Shown: positions 24,742 to 34,135, counted from the stretch's first letter. The stretch is 64,000 bases of DNA from Cetobacterium sp. NK01 (GCF_024506395.1 NZ_JANIBO010000001.1:1178001-1242000), one strand, 5' to 3'. Notes: a model not told the origin generated them from the sequence alone. A program made the numbers and translations.

Positions 24742-25449
24742 ATGTTTTTTTTAAAAGTTGAAGGAATAGAGGATGAGTTAACTAAAAGTGAAAAAAAGCT
24801 AGTGGAGTATATAAAAGAAAATCTAGTGTTAGTAAAAAAATACAATGTTATGGACTTAGCAGATAAATCTGGAGTCAGTGCTCCATCTATAATAAGATTG
24901 GCTAAAAAACTTGGATACAGTGGATTTTTAGATATGAAAATAGATTTGAATAAAAGTCGAGACTACTTAGCTGAAGATAACACATTTTTAGAGAAACTTT
25001 TAGATAGTTTCAAAGATAAAATCTTTGCTCTACCTCCAACAGTAACTTTAGAAAACATCTTAGTAATTGCTAAATACATAAAAAATAGTGATAGAGTTAT
25101 GCTTATTTGTGAAGGAGAGTTTCTCAATTTAGAGAGATTTGTGTACTCAAAACTTTTAACAACAGGAAAAAATATATTTTTAAACTTAGGTGAAGAGAGC
25201 AGTTTAAAAGTTATTGAAACCTTTAAAAAAGATGATGTTGTTTTAGTTTTAAGTGGAACTATATCTAAATCAGTTAGAAATATATTTGAAAGTAATAAAG
25301 ATAAGGGATTAAACACTATATTTATAGGAGAGAGATTAAAAAATGATGATCGAGCTCTTTTAGATGTAGATTTAGATCTACAGCTATCAATAGAGGATAG
25401 TTACTTTATCTATGCTTTAATATTAGAGAATATATTAAATTTAATATAA
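24742..25449 (+). CDS. MurR/RpiR-family transcriptional regulator
   Basis: A 235-residue regulator with an N-terminal RpiR helix-turn-helix (LTKSEKKLVEYIKENL, VMDLADKSGVSAPSIIRLAKKLGY). A C-terminal SIS-like domain (about 90-235) probably senses a phosphosugar. It is shorter than the usual 280 residues, and its SIS sugar loop is not well conserved. As last gene of the PTS/MupG operon, one base after the GH4 stop, it likely controls this operon by binding the intracellular 6-phospho-sugar. Confidence 0.88.
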   Translation: MFFLKVEGIEDELTKSEKKLVEYIKENLVLVKKYNVMDLADKSGVSAPSIIRLAKKLGYSGFLDMKIDLNKSRDYLAEDNTFLEKLLDSFKDKIFALPPTVTLENILVIAKYIKNSDRVMLICEGEFLNLERFVYSKLLTTGKNIFLNLGEESSLKVIETFKKDDVVLVLSGTISKSVRNIFESNKDKGLNTIFIGERLKNDDRALLDVDLDLQLSIEDSYFIYALILENILNLI

Positions 25450-25480
25450 AAAACTGCAAGCTAATCTTGCAGTTTTTTTA
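25450..25480. terminator. Terminator of the PTS/MupG operon
   Basis: Stem AAAACTGCAAG / CTTGCAGTTTT with loop CTAAT, identical to 19231-19257. It can also act for the convergent GGDEF gene on the minus strand, which ends at 25484. Confidence 0.92.
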
Positions 25481-25483
25481 TTT

Positions 25484-26899
25484 TTAATAGATAATTTTAT
25501 CTCTCCCGCTATTTTTAGCAGTATATAATTTTTCATCAGCTTTAGATACTGATGAATAAAAAGATGTTCTATCCTTAATATCGGCGTGGAAAACTCCAAA
25601 AGAAGCTGTAATTTTATGATTTTCAATAAGGTCTAAATCTCTAATTAACTTTTGAAGAAAATAAACTTGATTTAATAACTCATCTTGGCCAATATCTCTA
25701 AAAATAATTAGAAACTCTTCACCACCCCATCTAAAAGGATAGATATTTTTATTGGCAATTAATTTTATACAGTTACTAACACCCTTTAAAACAAAATCTC
25801 CTTTATCATGTCCAAATTTATCGTTTATATTTTTAAAATGATCTATATCAAGAAGTACAACACCACAATTATTTATAGGAAACTTCATCTCTTCTTGTAA
25901 GTAATATCTATTGTAAAGAGCTGTCAAAGGTTCTCTTAAAAGTAGTTTGCTTTTAATCTTATTTAGCATTTTTAAAGAGTTTAACTCTTTATTTAACTTT
26001 TCTTTTTTATTGATATAAAAAACAGAGAAAAGAATAAATATAAGTAGAAAAATCTCCTTTAAATTTACTAAATGAAATAGATTCTCCTTTTCAATTAGGA
26101 TTTTATAGTTGGTTTTTTCCAAAGGAAAAACATAGTAATCTTTAATGTTTTCAACAACTTTAGCTGCATCTTTTTCAGTTGAGTAAATAACTTGAAATTC
26201 AGAGTCAATTATAGTGGTGTTTAAATTTAGAGTTCTTTTTAAACGCCTACTATTTTTAGCAAAAAAATCTCTGTTAAAATCAAAATACCAAAGAGATCTT
26301 AGCTTTTGGGCATTGTTAAAGTATTCATAGTTGGGAAATATAATTGTAAACATCTCTTTGTTATGAACTTTATCAACATATAGATTGTGAAGAGCAAACT
26401 CAGTGTTGTTTCTAGAGATAGTTCTTTTATCTTTGAAAACAGCTAAACTTAAAGCACTAGTTTTTAAAACATTGACCCAAGTTTGACTAAAGTCATCTGT
26501 ATATATAACTTTTCTATCGTGGGCAAAGGATCTAATGTTGTTGTGAACAATATATAAAAGAGAGTTATCAAGCTTAGAGTTAAGATTATCCTTGGCCTCT
26601 TTTAAGTTGTAAAAACTAAACTGATTAGGGTAAGAAACTATATTTTTAAAATATACTCCAGTTCCGTCAATATTAAAGTATGTCATATTCTCGTCAATTT
26701 TATATCCAGAAAAAGGTAACTCCTTTTTAGTTGCGTGTAGGAAATCAATTTCATTTCGTAACATTTGAATATCTCTATTAAAATGTATATTAAAAGCCTC
26801 AACTGCTGAATTAATCTCATTAAATAGATGACTTTTATTAATTGAAGTTGAAAGAAAAAATAGACCAACTAAAAAGATGTAAAATATTTTAAAAATCAT
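25484..26899 (-). CDS. Membrane-bound diguanylate cyclase (GGEEF)
   Basis: A 471-residue protein: an N-terminal membrane segment, an extracytoplasmic sensor of about 250 residues with no recognised domain, a second membrane helix near 280-297 and a C-terminal GGDEF domain. The active-site loop is intact: RWGGEEFLIIF (GGEEF at 392-396). LLDIDHFKNINDKFGHDKGD provides metal and substrate residues. It should make c-di-GMP from two GTP. The RxxD inhibitory site upstream is replaced by NKNI, so product inhibition at that site is unlikely. The start overlaps the preceding EAL gene stop by 4 bases, so it is translationally coupled as the last of three c-di-GMP genes. Confidence 0.93.
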   Translation of the reverse strand: MIFKIFYIFLVGLFFLSTSINKSHLFNEINSAVEAFNIHFNRDIQMLRNEIDFLHATKKELPFSGYKIDENMTYFNIDGTGVYFKNIVSYPNQFSFYNLKEAKDNLNSKLDNSLLYIVHNNIRSFAHDRKVIYTDDFSQTWVNVLKTSALSLAVFKDKRTISRNNTEFALHNLYVDKVHNKEMFTIIFPNYEYFNNAQKLRSLWYFDFNRDFFAKNSRRLKRTLNLNTTIIDSEFQVIYSTEKDAAKVVENIKDYYVFPLEKTNYKILIEKENLFHLVNLKEIFLLIFILFSVFYINKKEKLNKELNSLKMLNKIKSKLLLREPLTALYNRYYLQEEMKFPINNCGVVLLDIDHFKNINDKFGHDKGDFVLKGVSNCIKLIANKNIYPFRWGGEEFLIIFRDIGQDELLNQVYFLQKLIRDLDLIENHKITASFGVFHADIKDRTSFYSSVSKADEKLYTAKNSGRDKIIY

Positions 26900-29670
26900 A
26901 TTTTTTTGACCTCCATAGTAAATTCCTCTTTAGAGATTGGTTTACTAAAGTAGTAGCCCTGAACACAATCAACATTTAAAGATTTTAAGAAATCTAGTTG
27001 CTTTTTAGTTTCAATTCCTTCAGATACAATTTTAAAATTTAAATCTTTAATAAGGGTAGTTAGATTTTTATAGACAATCTCTCCCTTAGTGTTATTTATA
27101 TCTATTGAATCTAGAAGAGATTTATCAAATTTAACAATATCTATAGGTAAAAGAGGTAGTAGACCAGCGGTAGAGTGTCCAGCAGTAAAATCATCTAAAG
27201 ATATTTGAACTCCAAGGGTTTTCAAAGCTTTAAGCTTAGTTACTAAATCTTTCATATCTAAAACAAAAATTGATTCTGTAATCTCAACCTCTATATATTT
27301 TCCAGGAACTTTAAAATAACTAAGTAAACCGGCAATAATAGTTATAAGATCATCTCTTTTAAAAGTCTTCATAGATATATTAAAAGAGATTCTAAAATTA
27401 TCTGATGGAATGCTATTGCTTTCTATTAAAGATTTAATAAAAACAATACAGTCCTTTGCAATTTTATAATCAACTTTATGGATAAAGTTATATTTCTCAG
27501 CTATGGGAATAAACTCAAAAGGACCAATAAATCCAAGCTCAGGAGAGTTATATCTAGCAAGAGCTTCAGCTCCTATGAGTTTTTCATTTTTTAAGCAGAA
27601 TTTAGGTTGATACATAGGATAGATTCCTCTAATATCCTCTTTTAAAAGAGAGAGAATAGAAGATTCTCTATTCATTCTTTCAATAAATTTTTCATCAGCT
27701 ACTTTATAAAAACTAGTTTTATTTTTCTTAGTTTCAAGCATAGCTAAATCTGAATATTTAAAGCTAGTGGCTAAAGAACTTTTAGAATCCTTATAACTTA
27801 GCCCTAAATTAAATGTAATATTGTATTTTAATAGAGTAGGACAGTAATCTCTAAATCTCTTTAATTTATTTATTATGCTTTCAGAGTTCTCAAAAGAGAA
27901 ACCATAAAATTCATCTCCAGAGATTCTAAATATATATGAATCAATAAAGCTATTTTTTAAAAAGTTAGCAAACTCTTTTAAAATAACATCTCCAAACTCA
28001 TGTCCAAGGGAGTCGTTTATATTTTTAAAGTTATTTAAATCTATAACAAAAGTACATCCTGATAAGGTGTTTTGTTCACTGCAAAATTTATCGAATATAA
28101 ATCTATTAGGAAGCTCTGTTAAAGAGTCTTTAAGGAGGGTTTTTTTATTTAAACGCTCTCTATATAGATATGTTGAGACAGCTAAAATTATAAATATAAA
28201 TAAAACAGAGAAAAATACAAGAAGGTTTTGAATCTCTTTATTTTTTAAATATATAGCTTTATCTTCAAACTCTTTTTCTAAGCTAGAGATATCCTCTAAT
28301 TTTTGTAGATCAATAAAGTATTTAAAAGCTTTATCAATAACACCTCTTAAAATCTTATCCTCTTTATTAAACATTAAGTTTATAGGGATTGTTTCAAAGG
28401 GAATAATATTATATTTGTTAGAATCGAAATCCTCTTTATTTGTTACTAAAAGATTTCCAATTTTCCTAGAATCAAGAGCTTTAACCATATCGTTAAAATC
28501 ATCAAAAACAGTTATATTATCATCAACATCATATCTTCTTGCAATATGCTCCTCTACGCTATCTTTTAAAACTCCAATACTTCCAGAAGATGATGGGGAG
28601 TTATCTAAATTAATTACATAGACACCAATCTCATAGATTTTTTTAGAGAATATAAAGTCTTTGCTACGCTCTTTTGTTTTAGAAAGTAGCATAGTGTCAA
28701 ACTGTTTACTTCTTAAATTATCAGGAGTTTGACAAGTGTTAGTGGTAACATCAATAAATTGTATATTAAGTTTTTTTAAAACTTTAAAAATATTTGGCGC
28801 TATTCCTTTATAAAGCCCATCAATTTTAGATTTGTAAGAAACTAAAGAGTGAGTTCTATTCTCATAAGCCACCTTAATAGGAGGAAGAGTCTCTAAATAC
28901 TTTTTCTCCTCAGAGGTTAAAGATGTATAGAAGTTATTATAGGCTAAAGTTTTATTTAAAGAGTCTACCTCCTCTAAAAACACAGCTCTAAAATGTTTAT
29001 TTAAAGCCTCATTTACCAGAGGGATAAGAGCCTTATATCTATGAGAAAAAGCCATTGTAACTCCAGAGGAGTGACTTATTCTAACTCCATAATTAGGTTT
29101 ATAAAGAGCTGGGTTAGTTGTCAATATAAGCTTATTTTTATAGTTATTTAAATTATCAACAGGTATGGGATAACTGTATAGATCGTTGTTATCTAAAATA
29201 GCTTTTAAAATATTATTGTATGACCTCATATGTGGTGTGTATATAACCTTATTTTCTAGATCTCCCAAAGAGTTTATTTTTTCTTCTTGAGAAACAACAT
29301 AAAGCTCTTCAGAGAAAATACTATCACTAAAATCAAGGTGAGCATCATATATACTATTTTTAGGGATAAGAGCAACTCCATCAACCTCTTTATCTTCTAA
29401 AGTTTTTTCTAAATTTTTATAAGAGATTGTTTTAAAAGTAACATTTAGTTGCATGTAATCTTTAAAAAATCTTTTAACAGTTTCATTTAAAGATGGGACA
29501 TTTGGATAACTTAAATTATAAAAAGGTTCATCAAGTAAAGCAATGGTGATCTTTTCTTTTTTTAAGGTGTCAAGAATCTCTCTTTCTTTTAAGGTCTTAG
29601 GGATATAGACTTGGCTAAAGGCCGCATTAAAAAGCACAAAAAAAACAATGACAAACAATCGGTAAATCAT
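26896..29670 (-). CDS. Dual periplasmic-binding-domain GGDEF-EAL protein
   Basis: A 924-residue c-di-GMP enzyme. It has a signal peptide (1-19), two tandem amino-acid-binding-protein-like (SBP_bac_3) sensor units (about 35-250 and 262-470), a membrane helix (482-503), a GGDEF domain and an EAL domain. The GGDEF loop is SGDEF (584-588), so cyclase activity is doubtful. The EAL domain looks complete: EALARYN (702), FNISMKTF, EVEITES, LDDFTAGHS, VKFDKSL, VSEGIETKKQL and QGYYFSKP. The likely activity is therefore c-di-GMP hydrolysis gated by a periplasmic ligand. It overlaps the genes on both sides by 4 bases. Confidence 0.92.
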   Translation of the reverse strand: MIYRLFVIVFFVLFNAAFSQVYIPKTLKEREILDTLKKEKITIALLDEPFYNLSYPNVPSLNETVKRFFKDYMQLNVTFKTISYKNLEKTLEDKEVDGVALIPKNSIYDAHLDFSDSIFSEELYVVSQEEKINSLGDLENKVIYTPHMRSYNNILKAILDNNDLYSYPIPVDNLNNYKNKLILTTNPALYKPNYGVRISHSSGVTMAFSHRYKALIPLVNEALNKHFRAVFLEEVDSLNKTLAYNNFYTSLTSEEKKYLETLPPIKVAYENRTHSLVSYKSKIDGLYKGIAPNIFKVLKKLNIQFIDVTTNTCQTPDNLRSKQFDTMLLSKTKERSKDFIFSKKIYEIGVYVINLDNSPSSSGSIGVLKDSVEEHIARRYDVDDNITVFDDFNDMVKALDSRKIGNLLVTNKEDFDSNKYNIIPFETIPINLMFNKEDKILRGVIDKAFKYFIDLQKLEDISSLEKEFEDKAIYLKNKEIQNLLVFFSVLFIFIILAVSTYLYRERLNKKTLLKDSLTELPNRFIFDKFCSEQNTLSGCTFVIDLNNFKNINDSLGHEFGDVILKEFANFLKNSFIDSYIFRISGDEFYGFSFENSESIINKLKRFRDYCPTLLKYNITFNLGLSYKDSKSSLATSFKYSDLAMLETKKNKTSFYKVADEKFIERMNRESSILSLLKEDIRGIYPMYQPKFCLKNEKLIGAEALARYNSPELGFIGPFEFIPIAEKYNFIHKVDYKIAKDCIVFIKSLIESNSIPSDNFRISFNISMKTFKRDDLITIIAGLLSYFKVPGKYIEVEITESIFVLDMKDLVTKLKALKTLGVQISLDDFTAGHSTAGLLPLLPIDIVKFDKSLLDSIDINNTKGEIVYKNLTTLIKDLNFKIVSEGIETKKQLDFLKSLNVDCVQGYYFSKPISKEEFTMEVKKI

Positions 29671-31370
29671 TTTAAATCTCCTTCATTAATATCTTGATAT
29701 ATAATCATGTTTTTTCCAGAGCTTTTAGCTTTGTAAAGTCTTTTATCACATTCAACATATGTATTTTTGGTAGCCTTGGAAAAACCTCCACTTATAGTAA
29801 CGGTAATATGATGTTTCCAGTGGATATTCTCCACACTTTTACGAATATATTCACAGCTTTCCATGGCGAAAGCTTCGTTTAAATGAGTAAAGATAATGGC
29901 AAACTCCTCTCCTCCAACTCTATATATAGTTATCTCTTTATTCTCTATGGTTTTAAGAATTTTACCAATTGTAATTAAAACCTCATCACCAAAGTCATGT
30001 CCAAACTTATCATTTATTCTTTTAAAGTTATCAATATCAAAGAGTAACATAGAGTATTTCTCATTTTTAAGAGAGTTTATATCATTGTTAAAAGCCAATC
30101 TATTTCCAATATCAGTTAAAGCATCAATTTTAGCTTTTTTACTTAAATATTGAGATCTTTTATATGAAACTCCTAAAATAACAAATATAGCTAAAAACAA
30201 AAGAGCTATGTTTCTATAAAGTCTCTCATTTTCCCGAGCAAAACGCTCATGTTCTATATTTTCAATGAGATATAAACTAAAAACTTTGTTGTTAGTGAAG
30301 TTAATTTTATCAAGATAAGTTTCATAATCAATAGACAATTTTCTATATCTATCAAAATCTTTTATTTCAAAATAGTAATTAAAAAGTTGTTTAAAAGCTA
30401 GTTTTAAAAATACTATATCTCCATTGAGCTTTGCTTTTTCAATAAAATCTTCAAGAACAGTTGGTGAAAAATGTTGTGTATCATATCTTAAGTAGTAACC
30501 TTGTAAAGCAATCATATGAAAAGTTTTTAAATCTGTAAAATAAATTTTGGTTAAGTTATTTAATTCAAAATTAGCCTTATCAATAGAGGCTTTTACTATT
30601 TTAGGATTATTTAACTCAGTATATATTCGAGCATTAATAAGCTCTTTAAGGACAACTACATTTTTTTGATAATCAATAGGTTCACTATTTAAATTAGGAA
30701 TACTATCTAAAGCATCTAATGCGTTGTCATATTCTTTTAAAAAATAATAGTTTTCAGCTAAGTAAAGATAAAGGGATGTCTTTAATCTTAATATTTCAGG
30801 AAATTCTTTATCTTCTAAGTTAATTTCAGTTAAAATTTTAATAGAGGTTTCATATCCTCCAAGACTGCTGAAAATAGCTCCAAGGGCGATTTTAGCTCTA
30901 GCAATATCATACTGTGAATTCAATTCTTCAGCTAAATTGTAGTAATCCATAGTAATTTTAATGGCATTAGCAATATTTCCACTAGAAGCATCTAAGACTC
31001 TAAGTTTATTTAAGAGATATAATCTTGCCTCTGGGGATAAATTATCGCTATTTAAAAGTTGTTTTAAGATAAATGCCCCTAAATTACGTTCAGAGATTGA
31101 GTTTAAAAGAACTCGATTATTCTCTGCAATCTCTTTATATCTATGTGGATATTCACTCTTTGGAATCTTATTAAACTCATCTAGAACTTTTTTTTCTAAA
31201 GGAGTAAGATTATTAAAATCAACATAGTTAGTATATAGCGTAATTTTATTTAAAAAAGAGGCTTCTCTCTCTTTTTCTTTTTTATTTCTAATTACTAAGA
31301 AAAAAATTAAAGAAAAAGTCAGAAACGTCATAGATAAAATAACGAAAATATTGTAAGATTTTTTTTTCAT
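29667..31370 (-). CDS. Diguanylate cyclase with TPR-like extracytoplasmic region
   Basis: A 567-residue protein with a membrane helix at 7-27, a long helical segment that looks like tetratricopeptide repeats (about 100-350, e.g. LYLAENYYFLKEYDNALDALDS), a second membrane helix (385-402) and a GGDEF domain. The catalytic loop is YRVGGEEFAIIF (GGEEF at 486-490). LLFDIDNFKRINDKFGHDFGD is intact. The RxxD site is replaced by NKEI. It should synthesise c-di-GMP in response to an extracytoplasmic protein contact or ligand. It is the first of the three overlapping c-di-GMP genes. AAAAGGAG lies 12 bases upstream, a somewhat long spacing. Confidence 0.92.
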   Translation of the reverse strand: MKKKSYNIFVILSMTFLTFSLIFFLVIRNKKEKEREASFLNKITLYTNYVDFNNLTPLEKKVLDEFNKIPKSEYPHRYKEIAENNRVLLNSISERNLGAFILKQLLNSDNLSPEARLYLLNKLRVLDASSGNIANAIKITMDYYNLAEELNSQYDIARAKIALGAIFSSLGGYETSIKILTEINLEDKEFPEILRLKTSLYLYLAENYYFLKEYDNALDALDSIPNLNSEPIDYQKNVVVLKELINARIYTELNNPKIVKASIDKANFELNNLTKIYFTDLKTFHMIALQGYYLRYDTQHFSPTVLEDFIEKAKLNGDIVFLKLAFKQLFNYYFEIKDFDRYRKLSIDYETYLDKINFTNNKVFSLYLIENIEHERFARENERLYRNIALLFLAIFVILGVSYKRSQYLSKKAKIDALTDIGNRLAFNNDINSLKNEKYSMLLFDIDNFKRINDKFGHDFGDEVLITIGKILKTIENKEITIYRVGGEEFAIIFTHLNEAFAMESCEYIRKSVENIHWKHHITVTISGGFSKATKNTYVECDKRLYKAKSSGKNMIIYQDINEGDLK

Positions 31371-31414
31371 ATACAGCTAAAACTCCTTTTAGATTTAAGA
31401 TAATAGATTAGATT

Positions 31415-31423
31415 AGTATAACA
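31415..31423 (-). promoter_or_regulatory. Extended -10 promoter of the c-di-GMP operon
   Basis: On the minus strand TG-T-TATACT occupies 31423-31415, about 45 bases before the first start codon. No clear -35 is visible. Confidence 0.6.
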
Positions 31424-31440
31424 TAAATTCTTAAAATAAA

Positions 31441-31471
31441 AAAGCCCTCTAAACCTTTTAGAGAGCTTTAT
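31441..31471 (-). terminator. Terminator after the small secreted protein gene
   Basis: A 13-position stem with one mismatch, AAAGCCCTCTAAA with TTTAGAGAGCTTT, and a 3-base loop are followed in minus-strand RNA by TTTTTTATTTT. It insulates the c-di-GMP operon from genes upstream. Confidence 0.85.
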
Positions 31472-31477
31472 AAAACA

Positions 31478-31822
31478 CTACTTTTTAAAGTATTGAGAGT
31501 AAAGAATTTTATCCTCTCCCACTGTGCTATCATGTTTTATAACGATATATATATCATCAATTGAACCATCAGTATTTATATTATTTAAAATCTCCTGAGC
31601 AACTTTATCAAAGTTTAACTTTGGAGTTGAAAATCCTTCAAGTTCAACTTCTATATTCATATTGTTGTTAACAATTGTAACATCATAATCAGCATTTTTT
31701 AAAGTAGAAGACATTCTAACTTTTAAGTGATCCTCTAAACGGTCCTCTAAAATATCAGAAGGTGAATCCTTAGCAAAAGATAGTGCAGAAATTAAAGTCA
31801 TTAAAAGTAAAAATTTTTTCAT
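31478..31822 (-). CDS. Small secreted protein of unknown function
   Basis: A 114-residue protein with a clear signal peptide (MKKFLLLMTLISALSFA, cleavage before KDSP). The mature part is about 97 residues, acidic, with no cysteine and a mixed helix/strand pattern (VKMSS-type helix, then NIEVELEGF, IDDIYIVIKHD). I recognise no family. GGAGA precedes ATG. It has its own terminator and lies just downstream of the histidine kinase gene, 62 bases away, so it could be part of that system or separate. Confidence 0.75.
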   Translation of the reverse strand: MKKFLLLMTLISALSFAKDSPSDILEDRLEDHLKVRMSSTLKNADYDVTIVNNNMNIEVELEGFSTPKLNFDKVAQEILNNINTDGSIDDIYIVIKHDSTVGEDKILYSQYFKK

Positions 31823-31884
31823 GTTGATAATCTCCTTTAAATAAATTTTATTTTATGGCTTATAATAACGTACAAATATCTCTT

Positions 31885-33486
31885 TTATATCTCTTTTTTT
31901 AAAACAATGAAAAAACTTACTCCAAAGTTGGTATTTCTAACGCCATATTGAAATCCATGGGCATCTAAAATTTCAGAGGAGATATAAAGTCCAAGTCCTC
32001 GTCCCTCACTATTAGAAGAGAAAAATTTGTTCCAAATTTTATTTAAATCATTTTCATCAATATGGATGCCATCATTTTCTAAAAATAGTGTAACAGTATT
32101 TTCTTGCTCTTCCACATAGATTCGTATCTCTTTTTTAGCATATTCTAGTGCATTTTTTAAGATATTTAAAATAACCTGTTCTAGTTTTTCTCGATCTCCT
32201 AAAATATAGATATCTTTCCACAAAAATGAGATTATATTTTTATTTAATAGCTTTTGCTCATTTTCAAATATTTTTAAAGAAAGTTCGATTAAAGAGGTAA
32301 GATTAAATCTTGTTATATCTAAACTAATACCCTCCTGATAAAAAGCGTTGTCCTCTAAAAGAGTGTTTGCCATTTTTAAAATTCTTTTACTCTCTTCGTT
32401 TATAATTTTAATCTCATCGTTAGGTTCATCCTCTAAAAGAAGATCACTAAAGCCAATTATAGCTGAAAGAGGGGTTTTAACCTCGTGCATAAATAACTTT
32501 ATGCTCTCCTCTAAACGTATTTGAGCTTCCTTGTTTTTAGAGATTTTCCCCTTATAGAGATCAATAATATTTTCTAATTTTTCACTCATTTTAAAAATGT
32601 CTTTGTATAGAGTTCCAATTTCATCCTTTCCTTTGTAATCAATCTCTTTAATAAAATTAAGATTTGCTATCTTTTCACTTATTTCAGAGATATTAACAAT
32701 GGGTTTAACAATTATTCTCTCTAATATAATTCCTATAAAGATAGTGAAAAGAACAATTAAAATACCCTTTAAATAGAAATAAAGTCTTAAAGATGGAAAG
32801 ATATCATTGATATTTTCATAGGAGTAAAAAATAACAACTTTGTATCCACACTTTTCAAGTGTGATAAGTTGAAACTCATCATCTCCATCAACATCTTTAT
32901 AAACCTCTTTTTGGGGCTTTAAAACATCTATAGTTAAAAGTGATTCTAAAAAATCATCTCCTAAATTTGATTGAGTATAGGGGGTATTTACCTTTTGTAC
33001 TCTTCCATTTATATTGTAGATTTTTTCAGATGTATAACTAAACTTATAGTCCTCAAAAGTTTGGTTGTTTTTTATTAAAACAGTTGGGAGATAGTAGTTA
33101 TCTAAAACTTTAATAGCTGTTATCTCCACTAAATCTTTATTCTCAATTTTTAAAGGTGTGTTAGAATATAAGTTATCTAAAAAGGCATCTAATAAAACAT
33201 AAGCTTCTCCGTCTTTTGTGTCCACTTTAACAAAATAGAAGTTTTCTAAGTTTTCAATTTTATCATCTTTATAGATCATAACTAAAGCATTTTGATTTTT
33301 TTCATAGTCTTTAAGTTTATCAAAATCAATTTTATTATTAGAGATGAAATCTATCTTTTCAAGTTGTAAAACTTTACTGTATCTAAAATATTTTTCAAAG
33401 TAGATATCTCCTAAAAGATCCTCTAGAAAAAGTGAAACTAAAAGTGCCACAGATAAAATTATAATAAGTTTATTTCGTAGTCTCAT
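31885..33486 (-). CDS. Membrane sensor histidine kinase
   Basis: A 533-residue two-component kinase: an N-terminal membrane helix, an extracytoplasmic sensor of about 220 residues (about 30-245), a second membrane helix (about 247-265), HAMP (to about 315), HisKA and HATPase. The H-box is LFMHEVKTPLSAIIGFSDLL (phospho-His near 334), the N-box is ILNILKNALEYA and the G-box GRGLGLYISSEIL. I start it at ATG 33486 rather than the longer reading at 33510, because 33486 follows the response-regulator stop by one base and has GAGG upstream. It should phosphorylate the regulator encoded just before it. Confidence 0.92.
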   Translation of the reverse strand: MRLRNKLIIILSVALLVSLFLEDLLGDIYFEKYFRYSKVLQLEKIDFISNNKIDFDKLKDYEKNQNALVMIYKDDKIENLENFYFVKVDTKDGEAYVLLDAFLDNLYSNTPLKIENKDLVEITAIKVLDNYYLPTVLIKNNQTFEDYKFSYTSEKIYNINGRVQKVNTPYTQSNLGDDFLESLLTIDVLKPQKEVYKDVDGDDEFQLITLEKCGYKVVIFYSYENINDIFPSLRLYFYLKGILIVLFTIFIGIILERIIVKPIVNISEISEKIANLNFIKEIDYKGKDEIGTLYKDIFKMSEKLENIIDLYKGKISKNKEAQIRLEESIKLFMHEVKTPLSAIIGFSDLLLEDEPNDEIKIINEESKRILKMANTLLEDNAFYQEGISLDITRFNLTSLIELSLKIFENEQKLLNKNIISFLWKDIYILGDREKLEQVILNILKNALEYAKKEIRIYVEEQENTVTLFLENDGIHIDENDLNKIWNKFFSSNSEGRGLGLYISSEILDAHGFQYGVRNTNFGVSFFIVLKKEI

Positions 33487-33487
33487 A

Positions 33488-34135
33488 TTAAACCTCAAAT
33501 TTATAGCCAAGAGCTTTAACAGTTTTTATAAACCTATTACAATCTCCTAGTCTATCACGAAGTTTAGCTATATGTTTATCAACAACTCTATCATTTCCAT
33601 AAAAATCATAACCCCAAATAGCATCTAAAATCTGCTCTCTAGTTTTTATAGTACCTCTATTTTCCTCTAGATAAAATAGCAGTTCACGCTCTTTAGTAGG
33701 AAGATGTATCTCTTTATTATTGATGAAAACACCTCTACTAGATTTAATTAAAGTTAGATTTTCATATACAGTTGGCTTGCATGACTTTTGTTCAAATCTT
33801 TTCACCATAGATAGAAGAAGTGCTTTAGAAAAAGGTTTTGTAAGATAGCCATCAGCTCCATTTTCATAAGCTAAAACTTGGCTTCTTTCATCAGAAAGAG
33901 CAGTTATAAATACCACTGGAGTTTCAGAAAATTTACGTAAATTTTTAATAAACTCCATGCCATCCATCTTAGGCATCATAATATCTAAAAGTATGACAGT
34001 GTACTTAGTACTTCCACTAACTTTTTCTAAAGCTACCTCTCCATTTTCAGCTTCCTCTACAGAGAAGCCCTCTTTTTCTAAAATTTTTCTTGTAAGTTTT
34101 CGCAAACTCTCAGTATCTTCAACTATTAATATCAT
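33488..34135 (-). CDS. OmpR-family response regulator
   Basis: A 215-residue regulator with a receiver domain and a winged-helix DNA-binding domain. Receiver residues are intact: acidic pair Glu6/Asp7, phospho-acceptor Asp51 in LLDIMMPKMDG, and Lys100 in LTKPF. The C-terminal domain has LPTKERELLFYLEENRG and VVDKHIAKLRDRLGD. Its start lies 17 bases inside the end of the glycosyltransferase gene, which ties its translation to envelope-sugar synthesis genes. The partner kinase follows at once. Confidence 0.94.
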   Translation of the reverse strand: MILIVEDTESLRKLTRKILEKEGFSVEEAENGEVALEKVSGSTKYTVILLDIMMPKMDGMEFIKNLRKFSETPVVFITALSDERSQVLAYENGADGYLTKPFSKALLLSMVKRFEQKSCKPTVYENLTLIKSSRGVFINNKEIHLPTKERELLFYLEENRGTIKTREQILDAIWGYDFYGNDRVVDKHIAKLRDRLGDCNRFIKTVKALGYKFEV

